From positions 789,382-853,381 of the forward strand of contig NW_027096024.1 of the NCBI RefSeq assembly GCF_040115645.1: a stretch of 64,000 bases of DNA, in the 5' to 3' direction. The position numbers and the translations under genes were made by a program. Shown here in pieces: positions 1 to 15,550 of this stretch; the first letter of the stretch is position 1, and every line of letters begins with the position of its first letter. The stretch comes from Euwallacea fornicatus. Its lineage: Eukaryota; Arthropoda; Insecta; Coleoptera; Curculionidae. The notes under the pieces were generated by a model that did not search any database, was not told the DNA's origin, and was given only the letters and a program-made list of their open reading frames with translations.

Positions 1-180
1 TACATCTTGTTGAACTTCCAGGAAAAATAGTACTTTATGTGCTCAAACACACAACTTTTGTGACTTTTCAAACTTTGAAGCTCGATAGCTTCGGCAAATG
101 AAGACCAAATTTGTTAAACAAAGTGTCAAATTAATCAGCTCGACGAGATCTATAAAATGACACAACACACCATGATTACA

Positions 181-2996
181 TCTTGTTGAACTTCCAAGAA
201 AAATAGTACTTTATGTGCTCAAACACACAACTTTTGTGACTTTTCAAACATTGAAGCTCGATAGCTTCGGCAAATGAAGACCAAATTTGTTAAACAAAGT
301 GTCAAATTAATCAGCTCGACGAGATTTTGAATATGTCACAACACATCATGATTGCATCTTGTTGAATTTCCAAGAAAAATAGTACTTTATGTGCTCAAAC
401 ACACATATTTTGTGACTTTTCAAACTTTGAAGCTCGATAACTTCGGCAAATGTGGACCAAATTTCTTAAACAAAGTGTCAAAGTAATCACCTCAACGAGA
501 TTTTGAAGATATCACAACACATCTTGATTACATCTTGTTGAACTTCCAAGAAAAATAGTACTTTATGTGCTCAAACACACAACTTTTGTGACTTTTCAAA
601 CTTTGAAGCTCGATAGCTTCGGCAAATGAAGACCAAATTTGTTAAACAAAGTGTCAAATTAATCAGCTCGACGAGATTTTGAAGATGTCACAACACATCA
701 TGATTGCATCTTGTTGAATTTCCAAGAAAAATAGTACTTTATGTGCTCAAACACACATATTTTGTGACTTTTCAAACTTTGAAGCTCGATAACTTTGGCA
801 AATGTGGACCAAATTTGTTAACCAAAGTGTCAAATTAATCACCTCAACGAGATTTTGAAGATGTCACAACACATCATGATTGCATCTTGTTGAATTTCCA
901 AGAAAAATAGTACTTTATGTGCTGAAACACACAACTTTTGTGACTTTTCAAACTTTGAAGCTCGATAACTTCGGCATATGTGGACCAAATTTCTTAAACA
1001 AAGTGTCAAAGTAATCACCTCAACGAGATTTTGAAGATGTCACAACACATCATGATTACATCTTGTTGAACTTCCAGGAAAAATAGTACTTTATGTGCTC
1101 AAACACACAACTTTTGTGACTTTTCAAACTTTGAAGCTCGATAGCTTCGGCAAATGAAGACCAAATTTGTTAAACAAAGTGTCAAATTAATCAGCTCGAC
1201 GAGATCTTTAAAATGATACAACACACCATGATTACATCTTGTTGAACTTCCAGGCAAAATAGTACTTTATGTGCTCAAACACACAACTTTTGTGACTTTT
1301 CAAACTTTGAAGCTCGATAGCTTCGGCAAATGAAGACCAAATTTGTTAAACAAAGTGTCAAATTAATCAGCTCGACGAGATCTTTAAAATGATACAACAC
1401 ACCATGATTACATATTGTTGAACTTCCAAGAAAAATAGTACTTTAAGTGCTCAAACACACAACTTTTGTGACTTTTCAAACTTTGAAGCTCGATAACTTC
1501 GGGAATTGTGAACCAAAGTTCTTAAACAAAGTGTCAAATTAATCAGCTCCACGAAATTTTGAAGATGTCACAACACATCATGATTGCATCTTGTTGAATT
1601 TCCAAGAAAAATAGTACTTTATGTGCTCAAACACACAACTTTTGTGACTTTTCAAACTTTGAAGCTCGATAACTTCGGCATATGTGGACCAAATTTCTTA
1701 AACAAAGTGTCAAAGTAATCACCTCAACGAGATTTTGAAGATGTCACAACACATCATGATTACATCTTGTTGAACTTCCAGGAAAAATAGTACTTTATGT
1801 GCTCAAACACACAACTTTTGTGACTTTTCAAACTTTGAAGCTCGATAGCTTCGGCAAATGAAGACCAAATTTGTTAAACAAAGTGTCAAATTAATCAGCT
1901 CGACGAGATCTTTAAAATGATACAACACACCATGATTACATCTTGTTGAACTTCCAGGCAAAATAGTACTTTATGTGCTCAAACACACAACTTTTGTGAC
2001 TTTTCAAACTTTGAAGCTCGATAGCTTCGGCAAATGAAGACCAAATTTGTTAAACAAAGTGTCAAATTAATCAGCTCGACGAGATCTTTAAAATGATACA
2101 ACACACCATGATTACATATTGTTGAATTTCCAAGAAAAATAGTACTTTATGTGCTCAAACACACATATTTTGTGACTTTTCAAACTTTGAAGCTCGATAA
2201 CTTTGGCAAATGTGGACCAAATTTGTTAACCAAAGTGTCAAATTAATCACCTCAACGAGATTTTGAAGATGTCACAACACATCATGATTGCATCTTGTTG
2301 AATTTCCAAGAAAAATAGTACTTTATGTGCTGAAACACACAACTTTTGTGACTTTTCAAACTTTGAAGCTCGATAACTTCGGCATATGTGGACCAAATTT
2401 CTTAAACAAAGTGTCAAAGTAATCACCTCAACGAGATTTTAAAGATGTCACAACACATCATGATTACATCTTGTTGAACTTCCAGGAAAAATAGTACTTT
2501 ATGTGCTCAAACACACAACTTTTGTGACTTTTCAAACTTTGAAGCTCGATAGCTTCGGCAAATGAAGACCAAATTTGTTAAACAAAGTGTCAAATTAATC
2601 AGCTCGACGAGATCTTTAAAATGATACAACACACCATGATTACATATTGTTGAACTTCCAAGAAAAATAGTACTTTATGTGCTCAAACACACAACTTTTG
2701 TGACTTTTCAAACTTTGAAGCTCGATAACTTCGGCAAATGTGGACCAAATTTCTTAAACATAGTGTCAAAATATTCACCTAAACGAGATTTTGAAGATGT
2801 TACAACACATCATGATTACATCTTGTTGAACTTCCAGGAAAAATAGTACTTTATGTGCTCAAACACACAACTTTTGTGACTTTTCAAACTTTGAAGCTCG
2901 ATAGCTTCGGCAAATGAAGACCAAATTTGTTAAACAAAGTGTCAAATTAATCAGCTCGACGAGATCTTTAAAATGATACAACACACCATGATTACA
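181..2996. repeat. Satellite 1 higher-order repeat, 16 monomers
   Basis: This 2816-bp block (16 x 176) reappears nearly unchanged at 5637-8452, an offset of 5456 bp or 31 monomers. The order of variant monomers is the same in both, including the GGGAATTGTG monomer near 1500 and 6956 and the AAATATTCACC monomer near 2768 and 8224. A difference such as TTTTAAAGATG near 2437 versus TTTTGAAGATG shows that they are not identical. The 15-monomer block between them (2997-5636) starts with the same monomer order and then departs from it. Confidence 0.85.
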
Positions 2997-5636
2997 TCTT
3001 GTTGAACTTCCAAGAAAAATAGTACTTTATGTGCTCAAACACACAACTTTTGTGACTTTTCAAACATTGAAGCTCGATAGCTTCGGCAAATGAAGACCAA
3101 ATTTGTTAAACAAAGTGTCAAATTAATCAGCTCGACGAGATTTTGAATATGTCACAACACATCATGATTGCATCTTGTTGAATTTCCAAGAAAAATAGTA
3201 CTTTATGTGCTCAAACACACATATTTTGTGACTTTTCAAACTTTGAAGCTCGATAACTTCGGCAAATGTGGACCAAATTTCTTAAACAAAGTGTCAAAGT
3301 AATCACCTCAACGAGATTTTGAAGATATCACAACACATCTTGATTACATCTTGTTGAACTTCCAAGAAAAATAGTACTTTATGTGCTCAAACACACAACT
3401 TTTGTGACTTTTCAAACTTTGAAGCTCGATAGCTTCGGCAAATGAAGACCAAATTTGTTAAACAAAGTGTCAAATTAATCAGCTCGACGAGATTTTGAAG
3501 ATGTCACAACACATCATGATTGCATCTTGTTGAATTTCCAAGAAAAATAGTACTTTATGTGCTCAAACACACATATTTTGTGACTTTTCAAACTTTGAAG
3601 CTCGATAACTTTGGCAAATGTGGACCAAATTTGTTAACCAAAGTGTCAAATTAATCACCTCAACGAGATTTTGAAGATGTCACAACACATCATGATTGCA
3701 TCTTGTTGAATTTCCAAGAAAAATAGTACTTTATGTGCTGAAACACACAACTTTTGTGACTTTTCAAACTTTGAAGCTCGATAACTTCGGCATATGTGGA
3801 CCAAATTTCTTAAACAAAGTGTCAAAGTAATCACCTCAACGAGATTTTGAAGATGTCACAACACATCATGATTACATCTTGTTGAACTTCCAGGAAAAAT
3901 AGTACTTTATGTGCTCAAACACACAACTTTTGTGACTTTTCAAACTTTGAAGCTCGATAGCTTCGGCAAATGAAGACCAAATTTGTTAAACAAAGTGTCA
4001 AATTAATCAGCTCGACGAGATCTTTAAAATGATACAACACACCATGATTACATCTTGTTGAACTTCCAGGCAAAATAGTACTTTATGTGCTCAAACACAC
4101 AACTTTTGTGACTTTTCAAACTTTGAAGCTCGATAGCTTCGGCAAATGAAGACCAAATTTGTTAAACAAAGTGTCAAATTAATCAGCTCGACGAGATCTT
4201 TAAAATGATACAACACACCATGATTACATATTGTTGAACTTCCAGGCAAAATAGTACTTTATGTGCTCAAACACACAACTTTTGTGACTTTTCAAACTTT
4301 GAAGCTCGATAGCTTCGGCAAATGAAGACCAAATTTGTTAAACAAAGTGTCAAATTAATCAGCTCGACGAGATCTTTAAAATGATACAACACACCATGAT
4401 TACATATTGTTGAATTTCCAAGAAAAATAGTACTTTATGTGCTCAAACACACATATTTTGTGACTTTTCAAACTTTGAAGCTCGATAACTTCGGCAAATG
4501 TGGACCAAATTTCTTAAACAAAGTGTCAAAGTAATCACCTCAACGAGATTTTGAAGATATCACAACACATCATGATTGCATCTTGTTGAATTTCCAAGAA
4601 AAATAGTACTTTATGTGCTCAAACACACAACTTTTGTGACTTTTCAAACATTGAAGCTCGATAGCTTCGGCAAATGAAGACCAAATTTGTTAAACAAAGT
4701 GTCAAATTAATCAGCTCGACGAGATTTTGAATATGTCACAACACATCATGATTGCATCTTGTTGAATTTCCAAGAAAAATAGTACTTTATGTGCTCAAAC
4801 ACACATATTTTGTGACTTTTCAAACTTTGAAGCTCGATAACTTCGGCAAATGTGGACCAAATTTGTTAACCAAAGTGTCAAATTAATCACCTCAACGAGA
4901 TTTTGAAGATGTCACAACACATCATGATTGCATCTTGTTGAATTTCCAAGAAAAATAGTACTTTATGTGCTGAAACACACAACTTTTGTGACTTTTCAAA
5001 CTTTGAAGCTCGATAACTTCGGCATATGTGGACCAAATTTCTTAAACAAAGTGTCAAAGTAATCACCTCAACGAGATTTTAAAGATGTCACAACACATCA
5101 TGATTACATCTTGTTGAACTTCCAGGAAAAATAGTACTTTATGTGCTCAAACACACAACTTTTGTGACTTTTCAAACTTTGAAGCTCGATAGCTTCGGCA
5201 AATGAAGACCAAATTTGTTAAACAAAGTGTCAAATTAATCAGCTCGACGAGATCTTTAAAATGATACAACACACCATGATTACATATTGTTGAACTTCCA
5301 AGAAAAATAGTACTTTATGTGCTCAAACACACAACTTTTGTGACTTTTCAAACTTTGAAGCTCGATAACTTCGGCAAATGTGGACCAAATTTCTTAAACA
5401 TAGTGTCAAAATATTCACCTAAACGAGATTTTGAAGATGTTACAACACATCATGATTACATCTTGTTGAACTTCCAGGAAAAATAGTACTTTATGTGCTC
5501 AAACACACAACTTTTGTGACTTTTCAAACTTTGAAGCTCGATAGCTTCGGCAAATGAAGACCAAATTTGTTAAACAAAGTGTCAAATTAATCAGCTCGAC
5601 GAGATCTTTAAAATGATACAACACACCATGATTACA

Positions 5637-8452
5637 TCTTGTTGAACTTCCAAGAAAAATAGTACTTTATGTGCTCAAACACACAACTTTTGTGACTTTT
5701 CAAACATTGAAGCTCGATAGCTTCGGCAAATGAAGACCAAATTTGTTAAACAAAGTGTCAAATTAATCAGCTCGACGAGATTTTGAATATGTCACAACAC
5801 ATCATGATTGCATCTTGTTGAATTTCCAAGAAAAATAGTACTTTATGTGCTCAAACACACATATTTTGTGACTTTTCAAACTTTGAAGCTCGATAACTTC
5901 GGCAAATGTGGACCAAATTTCTTAAACAAAGTGTCAAAGTAATCACCTCAACGAGATTTTGAAGATATCACAACACATCTTGATTACATCTTGTTGAACT
6001 TCCAAGAAAAATAGTACTTTATGTGCTCAAACACACAACTTTTGTGACTTTTCAAACTTTGAAGCTCGATAGCTTCGGCAAATGAAGACCAAATTTGTTA
6101 AACAAAGTGTCAAATTAATCAGCTCGACGAGATTTTGAAGATGTCACAACACATCATGATTGCATCTTGTTGAATTTCCAAGAAAAATAGTACTTTATGT
6201 GCTCAAACACACATATTTTGTGACTTTTCAAACTTTGAAGCTCGATAACTTTGGCAAATGTGGACCAAATTTGTTAACCAAAGTGTCAAATTAATCACCT
6301 CAACGAGATTTTGAAGATGTCACAACACATCATGATTGCATCTTGTTGAATTTCCAAGAAAAATAGTACTTTATGTGCTGAAACACACAACTTTTGTGAC
6401 TTTTCAAACTTTGAAGCTCGATAACTTCGGCATATGTGGACCAAATTTCTTAAACAAAGTGTCAAAGTAATCACCTCAACGAGATTTTGAAGATGTCACA
6501 ACACATCATGATTACATCTTGTTGAACTTCCAGGAAAAATAGTACTTTATGTGCTCAAACACACAACTTTTGTGACTTTTCAAACTTTGAAGCTCGATAG
6601 CTTCGGCAAATGAAGACCAAATTTGTTAAACAAAGTGTCAAATTAATCAGCTCGACGAGATCTTTAAAATGATACAACACACCATGATTACATCTTGTTG
6701 AACTTCCAGGCAAAATAGTACTTTATGTGCTCAAACACACAACTTTTGTGACTTTTCAAACTTTGAAGCTCGATAGCTTCGGCAAATGAAGACCAAATTT
6801 GTTAAACAAAGTGTCAAATTAATCAGCTCGACGAGATCTTTAAAATGATACAACACACCATGATTACATATTGTTGAACTTCCAAGAAAAATAGTACTTT
6901 AAGTGCTCAAACACACAACTTTTGTGACTTTTCAAACTTTGAAGCTCGATAACTTCGGGAATTGTGAACCAAAGTTCTTAAACAAAGTGTCAAATTAATC
7001 AGCTCCACGAAATTTTGAAGATGTCACAACACATCATGATTGCATCTTGTTGAATTTCCAAGAAAAATAGTACTTTATGTGCTCAAACACACAACTTTTG
7101 TGACTTTTCAAACTTTGAAGCTCGATAACTTCGGCATATGTGGACCAAATTTCTTAAACAAAGTGTCAAAGTAATCACCTCAACGAGATTTTGAAGATGT
7201 CACAACACATCATGATTACATCTTGTTGAACTTCCAGGAAAAATAGTACTTTATGTGCTCAAACACACAACTTTTGTGACTTTTCAAACTTTGAAGCTCG
7301 ATAGCTTCGGCAAATGAAGACCAAATTTGTTAAACAAAGTGTCAAATTAATCAGCTCGACGAGATCTTTAAAATGATACAACACACCATGATTACATCTT
7401 GTTGAACTTCCAGGCAAAATAGTACTTTATGTGCTCAAACACACAACTTTTGTGACTTTTCAAACTTTGAAGCTCGATAGCTTCGGCAAATGAAGACCAA
7501 ATTTGTTAAACAAAGTGTCAAATTAATCAGCTCGACGAGATCTTTAAAATGATACAACACACCATGATTACATATTGTTGAATTTCCAAGAAAAATAGTA
7601 CTTTATGTGCTCAAACACACATATTTTGTGACTTTTCAAACTTTGAAGCTCGATAACTTTGGCAAATGTGGACCAAATTTGTTAACCAAAGTGTCAAATT
7701 AATCACCTCAACGAGATTTTGAAGATGTCACAACACATCATGATTGCATCTTGTTGAATTTCCAAGAAAAATAGTACTTTATGTGCTGAAACACACAACT
7801 TTTGTGACTTTTCAAACTTTGAAGCTCGATAACTTCGGCATATGTGGACCAAATTTCTTAAACAAAGTGTCAAAGTAATCACCTCAACGAGATTTTGAAG
7901 ATGTCACAACACATCATGATTACATCTTGTTGAACTTCCAGGAAAAATAGTACTTTATGTGCTCAAACACACAACTTTTGTGACTTTTCAAACTTTGAAG
8001 CTCGATAGCTTCGGCAAATGAAGACCAAATTTGTTAAACAAAGTGTCAAATTAATCAGCTCGACGAGATCTTTAAAATGATACAACACACCATGATTACA
8101 TATTGTTGAACTTCCAAGAAAAATAGTACTTTATGTGCTCAAACACACAACTTTTGTGACTTTTCAAACTTTGAAGCTCGATAACTTCGGCAAATGTGGA
8201 CCAAATTTCTTAAACATAGTGTCAAAATATTCACCTAAACGAGATTTTGAAGATGTTACAACACATCATGATTACATCTTGTTGAACTTCCAGGAAAAAT
8301 AGTACTTTATGTGCTCAAACACACAACTTTTGTGACTTTTCAAACTTTGAAGCTCGATAGCTTCGGCAAATGAAGACCAAATTTGTTAAACAAAGTGTCA
8401 AATTAATCAGCTCGACGAGATCTTTAAAATGATACAACACACCATGATTACA
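5637..8452. repeat. Satellite 1 higher-order repeat, second 16-monomer copy
   Basis: This is the partner of 181-2996 with the same monomer order. It begins with the CAAACATTGAAG monomer, which also opens the blocks at 181, 2997, 9685 and 12677. Confidence 0.85.
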
Positions 8453-9967
8453 TATTGTTGAACTTCCAAGAAAAATAGTACTTTATGTGTTCAAACACAC
8501 ATATTTTGTGACTTTTCAAACTTTGAAGCTCGATAACTTTGGCAAATGTGGACCAAATTTGTTAACCAAAGTGTCAAATTAATCAGCTCGACGAGATCTT
8601 TAAAATGACACAACACATCATCATTGCACCTTGTTGAACTTCCAAGAAAAATAGTACATTATGTGCTCAAACACACAACTTTTGTGACTTTTCAAATTTT
8701 GAAGCTCGATAACTTCGGCAAATGTGGACCAAATTTCTTAAACAAAGTGTCAAAGTAATCACCTCAACGAGATTTTGAAGATGTCACAACACATCATGAT
8801 TACATCTTGTTGAACTTCCAAGAAAAATAGTACTTTATGTGCTCAAACACACAACTTTTGTGACTTTTCAAACTTAGAAGCTCGATAGCTTCGGCAAATG
8901 AAGACCAAATTTCTTAAACAAAGTGTCAAATTAATCAGCTCGACGAGATTTTGAAGATGTCACAACACATCATGATTGCATCTTGTTGAATTTCCAAGAA
9001 AAATAGTACTTTAGGAGCTCAAACACACAACTTTTGTGACTTTTCAAACTTTGAAGCTCGATAACTTCGGGAATTGTGAACCAAATTTCTTAAACAAAGT
9101 GTCAAATTAATCAGCTCCACGAAATTTTGAAGATGTCACAACACATCATGATTGCATCTTGTTGAATTTCCAAGAAAAATAGTACTTTATGTGCTCAAAC
9201 ACACATATTTTGTGACTTTTCAAACTTTGAAGCTCGATAACTTTGGCAAATGTGGACCAAATTTGTTAACCAAAGTGTCAAATTAATCACCTCAACGAGA
9301 TTTTGAAGATGTCACAACACATCATGATTGCATCTTGTTGAATTTCCAAGAAAAATAGTACTTTATGTGCTGAAACACACAACTTTTGTGACTTTTCAAA
9401 CTTTGAAGCTCGATAACTTCGGCATATGTGGAACAAATTTCTTAAACAAAGTGTCAAAGTAATCACCTCAACGAGATTTTGAAGATGTCACAACACATCA
9501 TGATTACATCTTGTTGAACTTCCAGGAAAAATAGTACTTTATGTGCTCAAACACACAACTTTTGTGACTTTTCAAACTTTGAAGCTCGATAGCTTCGGCA
9601 AATGAAGACCAAATTTGTTAAACAAAGTGTCAAATTAATCAGCTCGACGAGATCTATAAAATGACACAACACACCATGATTACATCTTGTTGAACTTCCA
9701 AGAAAAATAGTACTTTATGTGCTCAAACACACAACTTTTGTGACTTTTCAAACATTGAAGCTCGATAGCTTCGGCAAATGAAGACCAAATTTGTTAAACA
9801 AAGTGTCAAATTAATCAGCTCGACGAGATTTTGAATATGTCACAACACATCATGATTGCATCTTGTTGAATTTCCAAGAAAAATAGTACTTTATGTGCTC
9901 AAACACACATATTTTGTGACTTTTCAAACTTTGAAGCTCGATAACTTCGGCAAATGTGGACCAAATT
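8277..9967. repeat. Satellite 1 segment duplicated 2992 bp downstream
   Basis: The segment matches about 11269-12959 at an offset of 2992 bp, which is 17 monomers. Shared private variants include TTATGTGTTCAAAC at 8485 and 11477, TTTAGGAGCTC near 9011 and 12003, and TGGAACAAATT near 9428 and 12420. The match ends near 9968, where one copy reads TTTGTTAAAC and the other TTTCTTAAAC. Confidence 0.8.
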
Positions 9968-11268
9968 TGTTAAACAAAGTGTCAAATTAATCAGCTCGAC
10001 GAGATTTTGAAGATGTCACAACACATCATGATTGCATCTTGTTGAATTTCCAAGAAAAATAGTACTTTATGTGCTCAAACACACAACTTTTGTGACTTTT
10101 CAAACTTTGAAGCTCGATAGCTTCGGCAAATGAAGACCAAATTTGTTAAACAAAGTGTCAAATTAATCAGCTCGACGAGATTTTGAAGATGTCACAACAC
10201 ATCATGATTGCATCTTGTTGAACTTCCAAGAAAAATAGTTCTTTATGTGCTCAAACACACAACTTTTGTGACTTTTCAAACTTAGAAGCTCGATAGCTTC
10301 GGCAAATGAAGACCAAATTTGTTAAACAAAGTGTCAAATTAATCAGCTCGACGAGATTTTGAAGATGTCACAACACATCATGATTGCATCTTGTTGAATT
10401 TCCAAGAAAAATAGTACTTTATGTGCTCAAACACACATATTTTGTGACTTTTCAAACTTTGAAGCTCGATAACTTCGGCAAATGTGGACCAAATTTCTTA
10501 AACAAAGTGTCAAAGTAATCAGCTCAACGAGATTTTGAAGATGTCACAACACATCATGATTACATCTTGTTGAACTTCCAGGAAAAATAGTACTTTATGT
10601 GCTCAAACACACAACTTTTGTGACTTTTCAAACTTTGAAGCTCGATAGCTTCGGCAAATGAAGACCAAATTTGTTAAACAAAGTGTCAAATTAATCAGCT
10701 CGACGAGATCTTTAAAATGATACAACACACCATGATTACATATTGTTGAACTTCCAAGAAAAATAGTACTTTATGTGTTCAAACACACAACTTTTGTGAC
10801 TTTTCAAACTTTGAAGCTCGATAGCTTCGGCAAATGAAGACCAAATTTGTTAAACAAAGTGTCAAATTAATCAGCTCGACGAGATCTTTAAAATGATACA
10901 ACACACCATGATTACATCTTGTTGAACTTCCAGGCAAAATAGTACTTTATGTGCTCAAACACACAACTTTTGTGACTTTTCAAACTTTGAAGCTCGATAG
11001 CTTCGGCAAATGAAGACCAAATTTGTTAAACAAAGTGTCAAATTAATCAGCTCGACGAGATTTTGAAGATGTCACAACACATCATGATTGCATCTTGTTG
11101 AATTTCCAAGAAAAATAGTACTTTATGTGCTCAAACACACATATTTTGTGACTTTTCAAACTTTGAAGCTCGATAACTTCGGCAAATGTGGACCAAATTT
11201 CTTAAACAAAGTGTCAAAGTAATCAGCTCAACGAGATTTTGAAGATGTCACAACACATCATGATTACA

Positions 11269-12959
11269 TCTTGTTGAACTTCCAGGAAAAATAGTACTTT
11301 ATGTGCTCAAACACACAACTTTTGTGACTTTTCAAACTTTGAAGCTCGATAGCTTCGGCAAATGAAGACCAAATTTGTTAAACAAAGTGTCAAATTAATC
11401 AGCTCGACGAGATCTTTAAAATGATACAACACACCATGATTACATATTGTTGAACTTCCAAGAAAAATAGTACTTTATGTGTTCAAACACACATATTTTG
11501 TGACTTTTCAAACTTTGAAGCTCGATAACTTTGGCAAATGTGGACCAAATTTGTTAACCAAAGTGTCAAATTAATCAGCTCGACGAGATCTTTAAAATGA
11601 CACAACACATCATCATTGCACCTTGTTGAACTTCCAAGAAAAATAGTACATTATGTGCTCAAACACACAACTTTTGTGACTTTTCAAATTTTGAAGCTCG
11701 ATAACTTCGGCAAATGTGGACCAAATTTCTTAAACAAAGTGTCAAAGTAATCACCTCAACGAGATTTTGAAGATGTCACAACACATCATGATTACATCTT
11801 GTTGAACTTCCAAGAAAAATAGTACTTTATGTGCTCAAACACACAACTTTTGTGACTTTTCAAACTTAGAAGCTCGATAGCTTCGGCAAATGAAGACCAA
11901 ATTTCTTAAACAAAGTGTCAAATTAATCAGCTCGACGAGATTTTGAAGATGTCACAACACATCATGATTGCATCTTGTTGAATTTCCAAGAAAAATAGTA
12001 CTTTAGGAGCTCAAACACACAACTTTTGTGACTTTTCAAACTTTGAAGCTCGATAACTTCGGGAATTGTGAACCAAATTTCTTAAACAAAGTGTCAAATT
12101 AATCAGCTCCACGAAATTTTGAAGATGTCACAACACATCATGATTGCATCTTGTTGAATTTCCAAGAAAAATAGTACTTTATGTGCTCAAACACACATAT
12201 TTTGTGACTTTTCAAACTTTGAAGCTCGATAACTTTGGCAAATGTGGACCAAATTTGTTAACCAAAGTGTCAAATTAATCACCTCAACGAGATTTTGAAG
12301 ATGTCACAACACATCATGATTGCATCTTGTTGAATTTCCAAGAAAAATAGTACTTTATGTGCTGAAACACACAACTTTTGTGACTTTTCAAACTTTGAAG
12401 CTCGATAACTTCGGCATATGTGGAACAAATTTCTTAAACAAAGTGTCAAAGTAATCACCTCAACGAGATTTTGAAGATGTCACAACACATCATGATTACA
12501 TCTTGTTGAACTTCCAGGAAAAATAGTACTTTATGTGCTCAAACACACAACTTTTGTGACTTTTCAAACTTTGAAGCTCGATAGCTTCGGCAAATGAAGA
12601 CCAAATTTGTTAAACAAAGTGTCAAATTAATCAGCTCGACGAGATCTATAAAATGACACAACACACCATGATTACATCTTGTTGAACTTCCAAGAAAAAT
12701 AGTACTTTATGTGCTCAAACACACAACTTTTGTGACTTTTCAAACATTGAAGCTCGATAGCTTCGGCAAATGAAGACCAAATTTGTTAAACAAAGTGTCA
12801 AATTAATCAGCTCGACGAGATTTTGAATATGTCACAACACATCATGATTGCATCTTGTTGAATTTCCAAGAAAAATAGTACTTTATGTGCTCAAACACAC
12901 ATATTTTGTGACTTTTCAAACTTTGAAGCTCGATAACTTCGGCAAATGTGGACCAAATT
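11269..12959. repeat. Satellite 1 segment, partner of 8277-9967
   Basis: This copy of the 17-monomer-offset duplication carries the same private variants in the same order. Confidence 0.8.
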
Positions 12960-13556
12960 TCTTAAACAAAGTGTCAAAGTAATCACCTCAACGAGATTTT
13001 GAAGATATCACAACACATCTTGATTACATCTTGTTGAACTTCCAAGAAAAATAGTACTTTATGTGCTCAAACACACAACTTTTGTGACTTTTCAAACTTT
13101 GAAGCTCGATAGCTTCGGCAAATGAAGACCAAATTTGTTAAACAAAGTGTCAAATTAATCAGCTCGACGAGATTTTGAAGATGTCACAACACATCATGAT
13201 TGCATCTTGTTGAATTTCCAAGAAAAATAGTACTTTATGTGCTCAAACACACATATTTTGTGACTTTTCAAACTTTGAAGCTCGATAACTTTGGCAAATG
13301 TGGACCAAATTTGTTAACCAAAGTGTCAAATTAATCACCTCAACGAGATTTTGAAGATGTCACAACACATCATGATTGCATCTTGTTGAATTTCCAAGAA
13401 AAATAGTACTTTATGTGCTGAAACACACAACTTTTGTGACTTTTCAAACTTTGAAGCTCGATAACTTCGGCATATGTGGACCAAATTTCTTAAACAAAGT
13501 GTCAAAGTAATCACCTCAACGAGAATTTGAAGATGTCACAACACATCATGATTACA

Positions 13557-15550
13557 TCTTGTTGAACTTCCAGGAAAAATAGTACTTTATGTGCTCAAAC
13601 ACACAACTTTTGTGACTTTTCAAACTTTGAAGCTCGATAGCTTCGGCAAATGAAGACCAAATTTGTTAAACAAAGTGTCAAATTAATCAGCTCGACGAGA
13701 TCTTTAAAATGATATAACACACCATGATTACATCTTGTTGAACTTCCAGGCAAAATAGTACTTTATGTGCTCAAACACACAACTTTTGTGACTTTTCAAA
13801 CTTTGAAGCTCGATAGCTTCGGCAAATGAAGACCAAATTTGTTAAACAAAGTGTCAAATTAATCAGCTCGACGAGATCTTTAAAATGATACAACACACCA
13901 TGATTACATATTGTTGAACTTCCAAGAAAAATAGTACTTTAAGTGCTCAAACACACAACTTTTGTGACTTTTCAAACTTTGAAGCTCGATAACTTCGGGA
14001 ATTGTGAACCAAAGTTCTTAAACAAAGTGTCAAATTAATCAGCTCCACGAAATTTTGAAGATGTCACAACACATCATGATTGCATCTTGTTGAATTTCCA
14101 AGAAAAATAGTACTTTATGTGCTCAAACACACAACTTTTGTGACTTTTCAAACTTTGAAGCTCGATAACTTCGGCATATGTGGACCAAATTTCTTAAACA
14201 AAGTGTCAAAGTAATCACCTCAACGAGATTTTGAAGATGTCACAACACATCATGATTACATCTTGTTGAACTTCCAGGAAAAATAGTACTTTATGTGCTC
14301 AAACACACAACTTTTGTGACTTTTCAAACTTTGAAGCTCGATAGCTTCGGCAAATGAAGACCAAATTTGTTAAACAAAGTGTCAAATTAATCAGCTCGAC
14401 GAGATCTTTAAAATGATACAACACACCATGATTACATCTTGTTGAACTTCCAGGCAAAATAGTACTTTATGTGCTCAAACACACAACTTTTGTGACTTTT
14501 CAAACTTTGAAGCTCGATAGCTTCGGCAAATGAAGACCAAATTTGTTAAACAAAGTGTCAAATTAATCAGCTCGACGAGATCTTTAAAATGATACAACGC
14601 ACCATGATTACATATTGTTGAACTTCCAAGAAAAATAGTACTTTAAGTGCTCAAACACACAACTTTTGTGACTTTTCAAACTTTGAAGCTCGATAACTTC
14701 GGGAATTGTGAACCAAATTTCTTAAACAAAGTGTCAAATTAATCAGCTCCACGAAATTTTGAAGATGTCACAACACATCATGATTGCATCTTGTTGAATT
14801 TCCAAGAAAAATAGTACTTTATGTGCTCAAACACACAACTTTTGTGACTTTTCAAACTTTGAAGCTCGATAACTTCGGCATATGTGGACCAAATTTCTTA
14901 AACAAAGTGTCAAAGTAATCACCTCAACGAGATTTTGAAGATGTCACAACACATCATGATTACATCTTGTTGAACTTCCAGGAAAAATAGTACTTTATGT
15001 GCTCAAACACACAACTTTTGTGACTTTTCAAACTTTGAAGCTCGATAGCTTCGGCAAATGAAGACCAAATTTGTTAAACAAAGTGTCAAATTAATCAGCT
15101 CGACGAGATCTTTAAAATGATACAACACACCATGATTACATATTGTTGAACTTCCAAGAAAAATAGTACTTTATGTGCTCAAACACACAACTTTTGTGAC
15201 TTTTCAAACTTTGAAGCTCGATAGCTTCGGCAAATGAAGACCAAATTTCTTAAACAAAATGTCAAATTAATCAGCTCGACGAGATCTTTAAAATGACACA
15301 ACACATCATCATTGCACCTTGTTGAACTTCCAAGAAAAATAGTACATTATGTGCTCAAACACACAACTTTTGTGATTTTTCAAACTTTGAAGCTCGATAA
15401 CTTTGGCAAATGTGGACCAAATTTGTGAACCAAAGTGTCAAAGTAATCACCTCAACGAGATTTTGAAGATGTCACAACACATCATGATTACATCTTGTTG
15501 AACTTCCAAGAAAAATAGTACTTTATGTGCTCAAACACACAACTTTTGTG
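13557..15550. repeat. Satellite 1 segment duplicated at 2640 bp
   Basis: The segment matches 16197-18190 at an offset of 2640 bp, which is 15 monomers. Shared rare variants include GATACAACGCACC near 14591 and 17231 and TTGTGATTTTTC near 15370 and 18010. The copies differ at single sites, for example GATATAACAC near 13710 versus GATACAACAC, so the duplication is recent but not brand new. Confidence 0.8.
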
